Source of the DNA: Panonychus citri
Taxonomy: Eukaryota; Arthropoda; Arachnida; Trombidiformes; Tetranychidae
Reading direction: 5' to 3'
Length of the DNA: 64,000 nucleotides
Assembly: GCF_014898815.1 (NCBI RefSeq)
Contig: NW_026515539.1
Span: 3,100,001 to 3,164,000 of the forward strand
Position 1 is the first letter of the stretch, and each line of letters begins with the position of its first letter. Under the pieces are notes generated by a model. That model was not told the DNA's origin and did not search any database. It saw nothing but the letters and a program-made list of their open reading frames with translations. Below, piece by piece: positions 39,245 through 51,169 of this stretch. A program made the position numbers and the translations under genes.

Positions 39245-39553
39245 CTAAATTGCATCATGTCCAAAATCTTCGAGATCAGATTCTAATTCTGATTTTGAAG
39301 TCGCTCGCCTCTGGTCAGTTCATCTTCAGAATTCTCACCTTTTTCAATATCTTCCTCTCCATCGGACATCTTCAGATGAATCTCCTGATTATCTTCATCT
39401 TATCGGTATAAACTCCATGTCCATTATCAACCAACCACTTTGATAATCTCATGAAATGATTCAGATTAACTGATTGCTAAGAAAAGCTGATGATCGAGAT
39501 CCCGATTGCCAAAGTTGATTAGACAACTTCAAGTACGTGTGAATGGTGAATCA
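39245..39553 (-). pseudogene. Decayed fragment of the TDRD12-like gene
   Basis: Read on the minus strand, this matches three separate parts of the Tudor helicase's last exon: bases about 22795-22880 (CTTTGGCAATC, GCTTTTCTTAGC), 23380-23535 (TTGGTTGATAATGGACATGG) and 23832-23879 (the last codons and stop). The parts are joined by internal deletions and carry many substitutions. A one-base loss (CCGATAAG against CCGATCAAG) breaks the frame. No start, helicase core or complete Tudor domain remains. It is the outer end of the inverted repeat's right arm. Confidence 0.85.
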
Positions 39554-39878
39554 ATCATTTCTTATTGCTGGTTGATTATGAAAATTAAACTCAATCGATG
39601 ATTTGATCGATTAGGCTTTTGTTATTTTATTTTGATCATTTTATTCAATATAAACAGTTGTTTAATTGTCTACAATTTAATTTAATCAAGAATGGAAAAA
39701 GGTTTGGAAAAGTTTTCAAGTTTTTGGTAACGATTATGGCACAATTATAAAAAATGGAGTTCAAACAATTAGAATAGTCTTACAATCCTTGAGTCAACCA
39801 TTTCTAGGTAATAATTGAATGATACCTAATAGATTTAAGTTACACTGTTTTAAGTGAATTAACTAGTGAGTTTGTGTT

Positions 39879-42800
39879 TCATAAGCCTTTGGTCAACGAA
39901 CTGTCAATGGTCAGTTTCATTTCATCAAATGTCCCGAGAATTTGTACCAGAAATACCATCAGAACCGAATCTCGAAGAAAAGAGTTACTTTCATAATATT
40001 GGGAAGCCAATTGAGGTTTCGAAAGGTATTTTAAGAACTTGGTTAAATGATGATCTCGAATTGATATTATGGTAAATAATTGAAACTTGGAATCTTTTCC
40101 CCAATTAGTTGCCTCTCTCGAAATAATCTCAATGGTGTTGATCAATTTATCCATCATTGGTTCTCGATTCTCCAATAATTTAAGTTCACAGTTTATCGCC
40201 AATAAATAATCCCAAAGGAAAATTTGTTTACGGAATGAGGATCGAGTTCGCCTTTTAAAACCATAGTAAAATATTTGTAATAAAGTCCATAAAGTTGCTT
40301 CTCTCCGAATATGAGAGCGACTAGATTTTTTTGATGAATTAGTGAGTTCGATGAAGATGATGATCTACTATTAAGATTCTGCCTGGAAGAGTATGTAGAT
40401 GCCGAAAAGTGACTTAATGATGAGTTCATGGGCCTTCGAGCCATTCGACTGGTCGCTTTTTTCAACGGAGATAAATATAAGTTTCGATTCCTATCATTTG
40501 TTGTAACATGATTGTTATAATTTTGACTACAGTGATTGTAATACAATCGGACCATTTCATTGACGATTTCTCCGAGCATTTGTTGTAATTCTTGAACCTC
40601 TAAAGGTTCATCTCGATATCCGCTTGTAGTTCGAGCCCAATGACGACCAATCGATGACGATCGAGTTTGACTTTTCTTCAAAATTTCTCCAATACATGAA
40701 TTACTAACCATTTCTCCGATTAGTACTCGTTCTGTAGCACCATCTTCAATATTTTGACCAAACCAACGATGGCAAACAAATCTAGTCGACGATATTAACA
40801 AGAAATACTCAATAAGAATGATCAATAAACATTAGAATTGGCATCACTTACTTGAATAAATGTCCAGTTGATTCGTTTCGGACAAAACAGTGACCAACGA
40901 AAATTTTGGTTGAATGGGTAACCGAAATAGTTAAAGAATTAATCAAACCTAAATTAATATGTTTAAATGTAAACACGTTAGAAATATTTGTCATTTGAAT
41001 CTCGGTTGATTGAGAAATTGTTCCACTCAATGAGATCCAACCCGTTAATGGACCTGATCCTTCAATCACCAGAGTATAAGTTATGGTCGAAGTGGTAAAA
41101 GTGTTGGTAAAACAAAGTATATCAACGGCATTTAAGGTCAGTAAGTGAGTGAGAAACTGTTCCCTCTCCTCTTCACATCGCAGGAAAGCATATCTTTTGT
41201 ACATGGATACAACCAGCTCTTGGTTACTCAGTAGTACTCGTAAATGTTTACTCAACAATTTACGTTCCAAGGCTAATCGGATGAATGCTCGGCTTTTACC
41301 AATCTCAGTTTTAATATCTTTCATTGATTGGACTGATTTATAATCGTAGTAAAATGTATTTGGAATGGGCTTCAGGTAATCATTTGAACTTGTTAAATCT
41401 TTGGATGGTGAAGGTGGAGTTGAAATGGATGATGATGATCCCGATGAATCTAATGACATGCGACTTAAAGCTAATAGAAAAATGGAAAATGGTCGTTTAA
41501 ATAAAAGAGAAAGCTTACAATTAGTAACAATTACAAGAAATTAACAATTAAATTGATTAAACAAAGAATGAATCAATATACATACAATCGATTCTTTTCC
41601 GTAAAAGAACCCAAGCAAGAGCTTTGGAAGCATAGGAAGAATGAAAATGGAAAAGAGAAAATTAAGGAAACGCAATCAAGATGAGAATTAAATGATTAGT
41701 TATCATTAATTTTATCTTAAGGTCAACTTGAGGTCCATTTGGATCTTGCAATTAACTTGATTGAGTTGATTTCTGCTGCTAAATTGTCTACTTGCTAAGA
41801 AACAAAAGCTCAAGTAGTAACACGAAAAGTGATTTTATCCGAGACTATTACTAGAATATTGTATTGATTGTTCAGAATATCCAATGATGCAGAAATCAAA
41901 GTAAACAAGATTCGTTTGATTAGATTACTAATTGAAGGATATGAAGCAAAATGAGAAATCAATGGATAGAAAATTGTGATAAAAGTAAAAGTATCAAAGA
42001 GGCAAATATTGAAAAATTGAATGAAGCGATCGGAACATCAGGAAATCAACTAAACGCCGATGGATTAATCAATATTCATGAATAGAAACATGAATTTGAT
42101 CAAAGATTAGCAAGAATCGAATGTGAGTTAAATGATCTTACCAGGAGTAAGTAAACTTGAATCGATTTGAGAATTATCTCCATTTTCTCTTTGTAAAGTG
42201 GCAAAGGCAACGACATGAGACCAAAAGGAACATCGAACTGTTTCCTTGTCATTAGCTCGAGCATGACTCCAAATCCTTTCGATAAGATCACAGAGAGATG
42301 CGATTAACGTGTTTTCTTCCATATCTTCCGGTGATCCAACGCCTGGGTGAGAGAGAGAGAGAGAGAGAGATTTATTAGTGATTTGGTTGGAGCGGATTCT
42401 AAGGAGAAGATATTCAATAGAGAAACGAAGTAAGAACCTAATGGAGCGATTTCTTCGTTGCCCATTTTGGCTAAAAGTATTCGTTTGGTTCGTATCTTAA
42501 CATCTCGTAATAAAACATCAACGACTTTCCAATTAGTTTGTGCAGCTAAAGCAGTTGGAACTCGAAATGGACTAGAAAGCAAATCATTCGAGTTGTTATT
42601 GTTATTGTTGTTCGATTGTGAATTATCATCATCACCACTTTCACTTGTATTGCGACTTCGGCGAAGAGAACTTGTTTCATTGGCAGGAGTTCGAGGTCGA
42701 CGACGTCTCATCGGCGAAGCCAATAATCGACTATTACTAAGCCCAAGATCATTCGAAGGTGTAATCAATGGGTCAATTATAACTTCGGTGAAAGGGATCT

Positions 42801-44556
42801 CATGTGCATTGTTAAATTTACTCTCCAAATCAGGGTCACCCAATAAAACGGGCTCGTCAACTTCCTCAGAACCATACGAAGAGGCCACCAAAAGGGACTG
42901 TTGACTCGAGTAAACGTTTCCTTGCTTTGATTTGTGCATTTTTTTGACACTGTCGTCGATAAAACTAACAAACATTTGAGTCTTCAGAAATTTGGCCAGA
43001 AAATTTCTCATCGAATCGGGTTGATCACAGAGGTAAGAGACAGAATCAAAGGTAACGGACTCTTTTCGAGTTGAAGCCGTGACAATAAACTTTTCATGGT
43101 TCGTTAAAATATTTTTTTTAATACACTTTAAGAATGCAATTCTTAATGACTGGTTGAGCTTTAAATCATCCAAATAAGTAAACTCACAAGGTGAATTGGT
43201 TGATTTTAATTTAACAGGTAAAGGTAGAGATGGAAGTGGAAAAGTGGCCTCAGTTAATTTTGCAGGTGAAGGTGAGATTGATAAGGAATTTGTTTCATGA
43301 GAAAAATTGATCAACCCAGATAATCGAGGTTCAGATGATAAGATTGATTCAATCTCCATTTTAACCTCTTCGATAAATGGAGGTATCTCAGTTAGAAGAT
43401 CATCTTCAAGTGAACCATTTTCATCGTAAAAATAATCAATCTTTCCCGAATCACAATCGATTTTACATTGAATGCTACTGGCCATAGAACCAGTAAAAGT
43501 GGACGAAATGTTGACCGCATCCTTACTGCTACTATTGATTCCCATAATGTATGGTGTTGGTGCATCAAGGAAGTGCAAACCCAATTTGGTTGGTAAAATG
43601 GGGACATAAACGTGTTGCCAGGAGAATGGAAGAAGAAGTGAAGTTAAGGCTTCAGCGACCATCATCAGTTTGTAATAACTTTCCGAAATAATTAGTAACT
43701 GGTACTCGAGTAGAGTTGCAATAAAGGCATTTAGAAATTGTTCCGGTGTCAATATCTCGATAAACAACTGACGTAACGGATAATCAAACAGCGGAAACGA
43801 TGAAAGGCCTCGATAAATGTAAATCTCCTCATGTAAACAATTCAAACCATTTCCAGGTCCAATATATTTCATCTGATCTTCCAATTGATTAGCCGATTGA
43901 TTCTGTTGTTGGGGTTGAGGTTGATGAGAATTCTGATAACAGCCAATATATCGGCTCTTTGGTAGTTTTAATTTGATACATTTCCCTCTACTTGGCATCT
44001 TAAGGTCACAAATACTTTGGACTACATTGAGACTACAATTGTTTTCATAAATGTAGAGTAATAGTTTTCTCATGGCAGCAACAAACGGTAAACTGGTCAG
44101 GAAACAAAGCGCTTTGTTTATATAACGATCATTATCTTCACCAGATTTAAATCGTTCCCAAATGGTTAAGGTTGATCCATATACTCGGGAACCATTTTGT
44201 TTAGTAATTAAAAATGAATGGAAAGAGGGTTGAAGACGATTAGAACTTATCTCTCCACCATTGGGTAAACAAAACAATGTCAACGAGCTTTCATCAATAT
44301 CATCAATGATCGTCACTTGATTAGTGTTAAATTTTTGTGAATCACTTGAATTATTTGAATGTTGTTGTTGTTGAGATGATGATTTATTATCTGTCGATGA
44401 TGAGTTTGTTTCCAATGAAACAGAATCATTTGTATTACCAAGAGGTGGAAAATATTTGGTAACAACCAGAATTTTTCGTCTATCTTTTTCTGAGGGTTTC
44501 AAGATGAGAAAACATTTGATCAACTTTTGTCTCTCCTTCTTTTTAGTTGAAGACAT
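39879..44556 (-). CDS. DENND5: DENND5-type Rab guanine-nucleotide exchange factor
   Basis: Exons 42438-44556, 42142-42342, 40852-41470 and 39879-40781, about 1,280 residues. The ATG at 44556 starts MSSTKKKERQ. Exon 1 holds the u-, c- and dDENN modules (LKLPKSRYIGCYQ, LLEYQLLIIS, LLPFSWQHVYVPILP), the Rab exchange unit. RUN domain 1 spans exons 1-3 (LIERIWSHARANDKETVRCSF), a PLAT domain is in exon 3 (VLIEGSG-like to FVGHCFVRNESTGHLFK), and RUN domain 2 is in exon 4 (FVCHRWFGQNIEDGATERVL to GKDSKFQLFTIISIRDHH). This DENN-RUN-PLAT-RUN order is unique to DENND5A/B (Rab6IP1), acting with Rab6 and Rab39 in Golgi and endosome traffic. The frame breaks once at a run of seven T (A on the coding strand) at 40326-40332: one more base rejoins HQKK to SSRSHIRREATLW and gives a whole number of codons. 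Confidence 0.9.
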
Positions 44557-46026
44557 AATCAATTAGATATCAGGAGAATCAACAATCAGAATGAACAAGG
44601 AAAACTGAAACAATCTCAGTGAAAATCATGGTGGTAAACAAAGGGTAACAATGGTGGACACAAGTGAAAAGCTATAGTAAAGGTGACATGTTGAATCCAT
44701 TGGTTGATCCAATCAACTGTTCACCAAACAAGAAGCATCAACTTGCTGATGGTTCCAATTTTGAAAGTATTTAGACGATGATGTTTTTAGAGAAATTAGT
44801 TAATTGTTAACAATCAAGACGATGGAAAATTGAATCAGTGTTAATTGGAAGGAAAATGAAAATCAAGACTGTTGTTTGATTCTCACATGAAGAAAATGTT
44901 GTTTACTGAACAACCAAAACATTGGAGAGCAAATGACAACTTGAAGCTCCTCCCAATCGATTTCAAGTTAATCTTTTACTTCTCAGGTAACAATCAGCAA
45001 CAATTAATATAATGATAGTAAACGATCAATTAATTGGCACGTAAAGGTCAAAGAATAGAGTAACAATTGATTTTGGAAATTAGCTTTTAATCAATATAAT
45101 TGTGACTGTTTCGCCAACTGAACATAATGATAATCAAGGGAAAAGTGATTTGGTTTACATTAATTATTAATTTGTCTGCAATAATTTTCAAGAGATTCTT
45201 GACAATCAGCAATCAACTCAGATTGATTAAGATAGAGAGTTGATTTCCGTGATTAGGTTGATTCTAAAAAGAGAAACTTATCTGAATGTAATCAATTTTT
45301 TCCGTTTAATAATCAATGAAATTGCTCGTTACGATTTCATCAACGGCTCTGAACGAGAAAATGGCCTTTCGATTTTGGATTTGGACTTTGGATCGAATCG
45401 GGGTTTCTCCAGTATTTGTCTTGAGATAATCTCTTATAATTTTAATCTTAATTTTCCAATAAGCAATTAAAATAAGATAAATGGATCATTTGTTTTTCTC
45501 ATTCGAATGGAACAAAGAAAAAAAATAAGAACAATCAAATTAAATCAATGATGAAAAATGTATTCCAACGAGTGATTAACTGATTAATTTAGGGAAAATG
45601 ATGATAATCAATTGATGTTTGAGTCGATAACAAAAGGACAGATTCTGGTCAACGAAACATTGGATCAAATAATCACAATTAGTCAATTTGGAAATCAATT
45701 ATTGAGACAATTGAGTTAACCAGTGAAGACTTTAATTGTTGATTAGTTTAAATTTTTATGATTATGTTTGGCATCTTTGCGAATTAGTCAAGGATTGAAA
45801 ATCTCTAAATTCACTGAGTCACATGATTAAAAGAAAATCAGTTAATTGATATTTGATTAATGGAATTGTCACTTGAATAATAAGTGGAAATTGTTGATTG
45901 TGTGAGTTTAAAGTGATAAAATGGTTAAGAAAAGAAAATCGAAGATGAAAATAATGAATATTCCATCAAATAATTAAGTATATTGTTTGTTTCTCTCTCA
46001 GAATCAACTGATCAGCTGATGGAAGA
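44557..46026. other. Intergenic, no gene supported
   Basis: AT-rich DNA between the DENND5 start and the FAM89 stop. It should hold the DENND5 promoter and the FAM89 3' UTR. One 76-codon frame at 45240 starts without support and has no recognisable content. Confidence 0.45.
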
Positions 46027-46591
46027 TTAGACAATAGATTCAGATGAACGTTCACTATTTTCCTCTTCTCCATCTTCTTCCCTTTCGTCATCCGAAGTGA
46101 TAACATCATCACCATCGATTTCATCCTCATCCCCTGGTAAATCATTTTCTTGATCCATTGAGACCAAAGATGAACTGTACTGCCCATTGAATTGACCATC
46201 GCCATAATGTTCAACCTCATCTCCATTGACGATCACATTGAGAGCCTTTTTGTATTCAGAGATCGATTGTTTCAGAGCATTTAATTGGGACAAAAGCGAC
46301 ATGTCCAATTGTCGTAAACCAACCTGATTATTGTCGATAAAACATAAAGGCTAAAATAGTATATAAATTAGTTAAATCAATCGCAATTAGAGAGGAAATA
46401 ATCACAAGAGAATCAAGAAAACAACAACTTACCATTTCTCTTCTTAATTTCATCAATTCTTCATCGAGTTTATTGTTACATCCATAGGTAAATGATCCTC
46501 TTCCTTTTCCTTGGGTTGATTTATCATCGTTTTCATTTAAATTCTGATCATTGGAAGTTAATGATTTAGGTGGAGGTGGAATTTTATCCAT
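46027..46591 (-). CDS. FAM89: FAM89 family protein
   Basis: Two exons, 46433-46591 and 46027-46323, give 151 residues. I use the ATG at 46591 (MDKIPPPPKSL). The splice joins LMKLRREM to VGLRQLDMSLLSQLNALKQS, the strongly conserved core of FAM89A/B (human: LRKEMVGLRQLDMSLLCQL). A predicted coiled-coil segment (LLSQLNALKQSISEYKKAL) follows, then an acidic, Ser-rich tail (DEDEIDGDDVITSDDEREED). Mammalian FAM89B (LRAP25) binds LIM kinase and the MRCK adaptor to control cofilin in lamellipodia. The length is close to vertebrate members. A role in the actin cortex is inferred from the family. Confidence 0.85.
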
Positions 46592-47263
46592 GATCAATTT
46601 AAATCTAAAATATTGAAAGAATCAAATTAGATTGAGTAACAATAACAAGGAAAAAGCAAAACAACAACAAAGTGACTCATCTCTCATTCAGAGATTCAAT
46701 TTAAAGGTCCACTCGGTTTACTATCAATGAGTCTACAGGGTGTCGAGAGATTAACAATCAACTCTCAGTTGGATGCGCATTGACAATTTACTTATTTTTC
46801 AAATTTCCAATGAGTTTGGAACAAATAATCAAATGTTTCAATCGTTTCAACAATCAAAGTTTAGTTCGTTTTTCCAACTTGTAAATTAATATGAATAGCC
46901 TAAAATTCAATAATTTAAACGTTTAATCGTATAATCAGTTGATTGGTAAAATTATTATATCGATACGTGTGTGCGTGTATATCATTTACAAACAAAATAT
47001 TTGTGTGAAAAAAAAACAGTTTCAAGATTTACAAATAAGTCGAGACTGGGGAAGCCGATAAATTGATTAAGAATTGAGGATAATCAGCTAATTAGATTTA
47101 CATGATTGGCGTGATTTTGGTTTTTACATTGCAAAAGGGTTTCAACAAGATCAGCAGTGATGATTGTGTCAAACTAAAGGACAAGTAAATTGTATTGGTC
47201 TATACAGAAAGAAGGTGTTAAATTGTTTTGAGGAAAGCTCAGTGGTTAATTAGGTAAGATGAT
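46592..47263. other. Intergenic, FAM89 promoter and G-alpha-i 3' UTR
   Basis: About 670 bases between the FAM89 start codon and the G-alpha-i stop. No coding signal is seen. Confidence 0.5.
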
Positions 47264-48012
47264 TTAAAAGAGACCACAGTCTTTGAGATTATTTTTGATA
47301 ATTACATCAGTGACTGCATCGAAAACGAATTGAATATTATTGGTGTCAGTGGCACAGGTCAAATGTGTATAGATTTCCTTTAATCCTTTTCTCTTGTTAA
47401 GATTTTCAAATTTCATCTGAATATAAGCAGCAGCTTCTTCATAAGTATTGGAACCTCGATATTCAGGGAAACAAACGGTGATCGGTGAACGTTTAATCTT
47501 CTCCTCGAATAAATCTTTCTTATTCAAGAATAAGATGATAGCAGTATCATTGAACCATTTGTTGTTACAAATTGAGTCGAATAGTTTCATACTTTCAACC
47601 ATACGATTCTTTAAATGAGAAAAAAATTAATGAGACAACAAAGAAACACAATAGATAGAATACTAAATGTACAATTAGTACAATCAATACTCACCACTTC
47701 TTCATCTTCAGCGAGCACAAGATCGTAACCAGCGAGAGAAACGCAGAAAATGATCGCTGTAACTCCTTCAAAGCAATGGATCCACTTTTTCCTTTCACTT
47801 CTTTGTCCACCGACATCAACCATTTTGAATTTTAATCCTTTAAAGGTAAACTGAGTTTCCACAATACCAGTTGTTATAACACGAGTCCGGAGGACATCTT
47901 GTTGAGTGGGAATATAATTAGGTTGAGATATTCTATCCAAGGAATTTAAGTAACTGTGGAAGAGAGAAAACAAAATAAAAGATTCGGTTAATGATCAACA
48001 AGTAACAAAACT

Positions 48013-48049
<37 letters not shown>

Positions 48050-48769
48050 AAACATTACTATTTAGCTGAATCGTTAAGTTGATATTCGCGAGATCTAGCG
48101 AAACACTTTTGAATTCCGTCATCTCTCCATAATCGATGCATTATGATAGCCAAATCAGGGGTAATTATATTCTCTCGAGAAGAGATAAATTGGAAAAATT
48201 TTCTGGCATCTTGTTCCCTGGAAAGATCACCATAATCAATCTTAAGCATTCTCATAGCCTTGATAATGGCAGCTAAACTTTGAATAGTATTAGAATGAAC
48301 AACGGGTCGGTGTTGAATACATTCCTCCTGAGAATAACCCTGTTCATGGATGATTCTCATCTGTTTGACAATAGTACTTTTACCAGATTCACCGGCACCT
48401 TGAAATGGATGAAATAAAAAGAAAATGAGAAAAGAAACATTTTTAATCAAAATGGAAACATAAAGATTCCAGAGTAAAGAAGAAAAAGCCAAAACGAAGA
48501 TTAAAGATCAATTTAAGTAAAAGAGACGGACAAAGAAGTGGTTAGTGATGGGTAGTAACAAGAAGAAGATACCAGAGAAAAAAAAGAAGAGGAAAGAAAG
48601 AAAGATAAAGAAAGATGAAAAAGAAGAGAAAAACTTTTATTCTTTTCTTACCTAAAAGCAAAAGCTTAACTTCTTTTGCTTGGTTCGCCATTTCACTTCG
48701 CAAGTCACGGTCGATCTTACGACTTCTCTCAATGGCAACTTTATCTTCGGCACTGATGGCACATCCCAT
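47264..48769 (-). CDS. Galphai: G protein alpha subunit, Gi class
   Basis: Exons 48652-48769, 48059-48398, 47695-47953 and 47264-47608 give 353 residues, one fewer than vertebrate Gi1. MGCAIS carries the N-myristoylation glycine and palmitoylation cysteine. GAGESGKSTIVKQMR is the P-loop, VLRTRVITTG contains the catalytic arginine, DVGGQRSERKKWIHCFEG is switch II with its catalytic Gln, NKKDLFEEKI and CATDTNN bind guanine. The C-terminus NNLKDCGLF is that of Gi, including the Cys four from the end that pertussis toxin modifies in this class. It couples receptors to adenylyl cyclase inhibition and, in insects, to spindle orientation with Pins. A (GA)n tract (48014-48047) lies just inside the intron after exon 2. 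It is head to head with Salvador, 536 bases apart. Confidence 0.95.
48014..48047. repeat. (GA)n microsatellite in G-alpha-i intron
   Basis: A pure GA run of about 34 bases lies close to the exon 2 donor of G-alpha-i (exon ends at 48059). It reads as CU on the transcript. Confidence 0.85.
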
Positions 48770-49305
48770 GATTGATTAGTTTTCAAAAGAACAATTAAAA
48801 TTAATTAAATGAATTAAAAGCAACACAATTAAAATCGCACTAAAACTTAAACCAAACAACCAAATTAAAAGTTAACGTCTCATTCCAGTGATCTGATTGG
48901 CCGAAACTCGAATGAGATCAGCGCCATCTGGTAGTTAGAATTTTAACTTTTCTTCATTTTCAGAAATTTTTTTTTCTATTCAAGAAAATAAATTAACTAA
49001 CCATTGATGAAGATAATTAGAAGACAATTAATCATCGTTGGTCTATGTTTGCGTCCATCTTTCTAATTAAATTGTGACTTATAGTGAACAACATTTTCTG
49101 GTCGGTTGGTTGTTTCAAATCTCGTTAATTAAAAGGTTTCCCTCATTATTGAAATTAAACAATGGTGGTAAGTTGTAAAACGCTGAAATTAATTGATACC
49201 TGCTCTTTATTTCAAGTTAGAGATTAGGTTAAGGTATTAGATAAGTTTGTGAAATCATCGTGAATGGTATGATCAGTGGTCATTTAAAGATAAATAGGTG
49301 ATGAT
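48770..49305. promoter_or_regulatory. Divergent promoter, G-alpha-i and Salvador
   Basis: 536 bases between the start codons of two divergent genes. At 48917-48930 the minus strand reads CAGATGGCGCTGAT (context CTACCAGATGGCGC), a CTCF-like core identical over 14 bases to the one upstream of Rap2. No TATA box stands out. Confidence 0.6.
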
Positions 49306-50854
49306 ATGATATCCAGGAAAAAAGGAAACCGGAAAATAAGTATATCGGTGGAGGGTAAATATGTCAAGAGAGAAAATCCAGTTGAACTTCCTAGTAAGTT
49401 TATCCGTTAATCTTTACCTTTTTTGTATTGTTCTCATTTAGATTAATCATTTTGTTTCTTTCCAATAGTTACCAATGTATGGACCAATTTTACTCGTCAA
49501 GATATTAAGAAGAAAGAAAAATCTGGTGAAGGGGATTGTGATGTTACCGATTCTCAGCCCAAGACTTTAACCGAAAAATGTGCTCGAGCTCAACAAGTTA
49601 AAGACTTTCAGAACAAATTTAAACCTAATTATGGTCCTTCAAGCTCAAATGTCTGTGGTATTATGTGTACTACTAGTGCAATTAATCTTAGCAATCTCGG
49701 TAAGATTTACGTTGCTATGGAAGATTAATTTATGTGTATTAGATGAAATTTGATTGACTTTTAATGTTTTTCTTTTGCTCTTGATTTATTTTCATCAACA
49801 GGATCTTATCAGAATTTGCATCACCAGCAACCACATCATGCATCAAATTTTTATGGAAACCGGGTAATGTCTCATGGAAGCTTAGAAACGCGAAATCATG
49901 ATAATATCGGTGCTTTTGGGACCACATTTCGTGGTTATCAGTCAGCTGTTGTCTTTCCTGGTGTGGCCAGAATGTTTTCACAGAATCATGGTATTCCAAT
50001 GGAAACCAATTTAAATAGTAACTCGCACAGTCAAATCTCATTGGCATCTCAAAATAGTTCCTTTAGACAATATTGTGAAGATTTACCTCCAGGCTGGTCA
50101 ACTGATTTCACCATGAGAGGTCGAAAGTATTATATTGACCATAATACAAAGACAACCCATTGGTCTCATCCCTTAGAGAAAGAGGGTTTACCAACAGGTT
50201 GGGAGAGGGTTGAATCTTCTGTCCATGGATCTTATTATGTTAATCATATCACTGGTCGAGCTCAATATGAACACCCTTGTGCCAATCAATACGGTGCCTT
50301 ACAAATTGTTAATAGAGAAACTATTCGTGATCATCAACAATCATTGCCTCTTCCTAAACCTTCAATCCATCAACACAATGTTTGGGTCCCAGGTAATCCC
50401 TACCTCACCGAAGAAATACCAAAGTGGCTTTTTGTATATTCCCGAGCACCTCTTGAATTAGATCACTTGTTAAAGGTAATCATTAGAAAATTTCTCTTCT
50501 CATTCTCTGTATCTGTCAATCTTAATATTAAGTTTTATCGTTTTCTTTTCCCTCATCTCTCAATCTCAATCTCAATCTCTTTCTCTCTCTCTCTCTCTCT
50601 CTATTTTCATACAGTTTGAACTTTTTGACCTCCATGAACTTCAAGCCTACGAAGCCATGATAAATTTACTCTATCGTCAAGAATTGGAAGAAATTGTCAT
50701 GGCTTTTGAAGCATATCGACGAAAATTACAAAGAGAAATCGATAATAGAGAACGAAAAGATTTTAAAGATAGGATTCGAGAAAGACAATTAGAGTCAATT
50801 CAAATTTCGGACAATTCCAATTCATCTGTTACCACTGTTATAACTAATTTATGA
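49306..50854 (+). CDS. sav: Salvador, Hippo pathway scaffold
   Basis: Exons 49306-49393, 49469-49699, 49802-50475 and 50615-50854 give 410 residues. I chose the ATG at 49306 because MISRKKGN and EGKYVKREN match the start of vertebrate SAV1. Two WW domains follow: LPPGWSTDFTMRGRKYYIDH with THWSHPL, and LPTGWERVESSVHGSYYVNH with AQYEHPC. NPYLTEEIPKWLFVYSRAPLELDHLL precedes the C-terminal SARAH coiled coil (FELFDLHELQAYEAMINLLY and ELEEIVMAFEAYRRKL), which binds the SARAH domain of Hippo/MST kinase. Salvador brings Hippo to Warts to restrain growth. The Gly-Trp-Glu of the second WW is kept. The domain order and length fit Salvador well. Confidence 0.94.
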
Positions 50855-51169
50855 CCACTGATCGACCTCGCAACCAAAACAGATAATTATTTTTCATTTC
50901 ATCAAATTTCTCATCATCACCATCATCATCTTCACATACTCGGTTTTGATAGATTTGAGAATCTTTTTTTTTATCGTTCCTATCCCTTTTTTACATGTTC
51001 CTCTTAATTGGTTCCTCCTTGTTTTTTTTTACACAATTAACAAAATAATTACCTGTATCAATTAAATCGTTATTCTACTTTACGTCCTTGAATCTGATTT
51101 CATTTGATTAGCGTCTCAATGTCATGTCACCTTAATCATCATATGTTGTATCTTTTTCTTTAATAACAG

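Larger units (their letters stand above)
35745..39553. repeat. Right arm of large inverted repeat (CDK4/6 copy B)
   Basis: Inverted partner of 23832-27397, about 8.3 kb away from its inner end. High identity starts exactly at the CDK start codon, is lost in intron 1, resumes near exon 2, is lost again between about 37861 and 38190, and resumes until about 39292. From there to 39553 only a decayed copy of the Tudor helicase coding sequence remains. A CT run of about 65 bases (38493-38557) replaces the GAAA/GA tract of the left arm. Confidence 0.85.

Noticed and set aside
45240..45470. 76-codon plus-strand frame (starts MISVIRLIL when an alternative start is allowed)
   Set aside because: No ATG at the stated start, no domain, signal peptide or splice support; composition fits AT-rich noncoding DNA.
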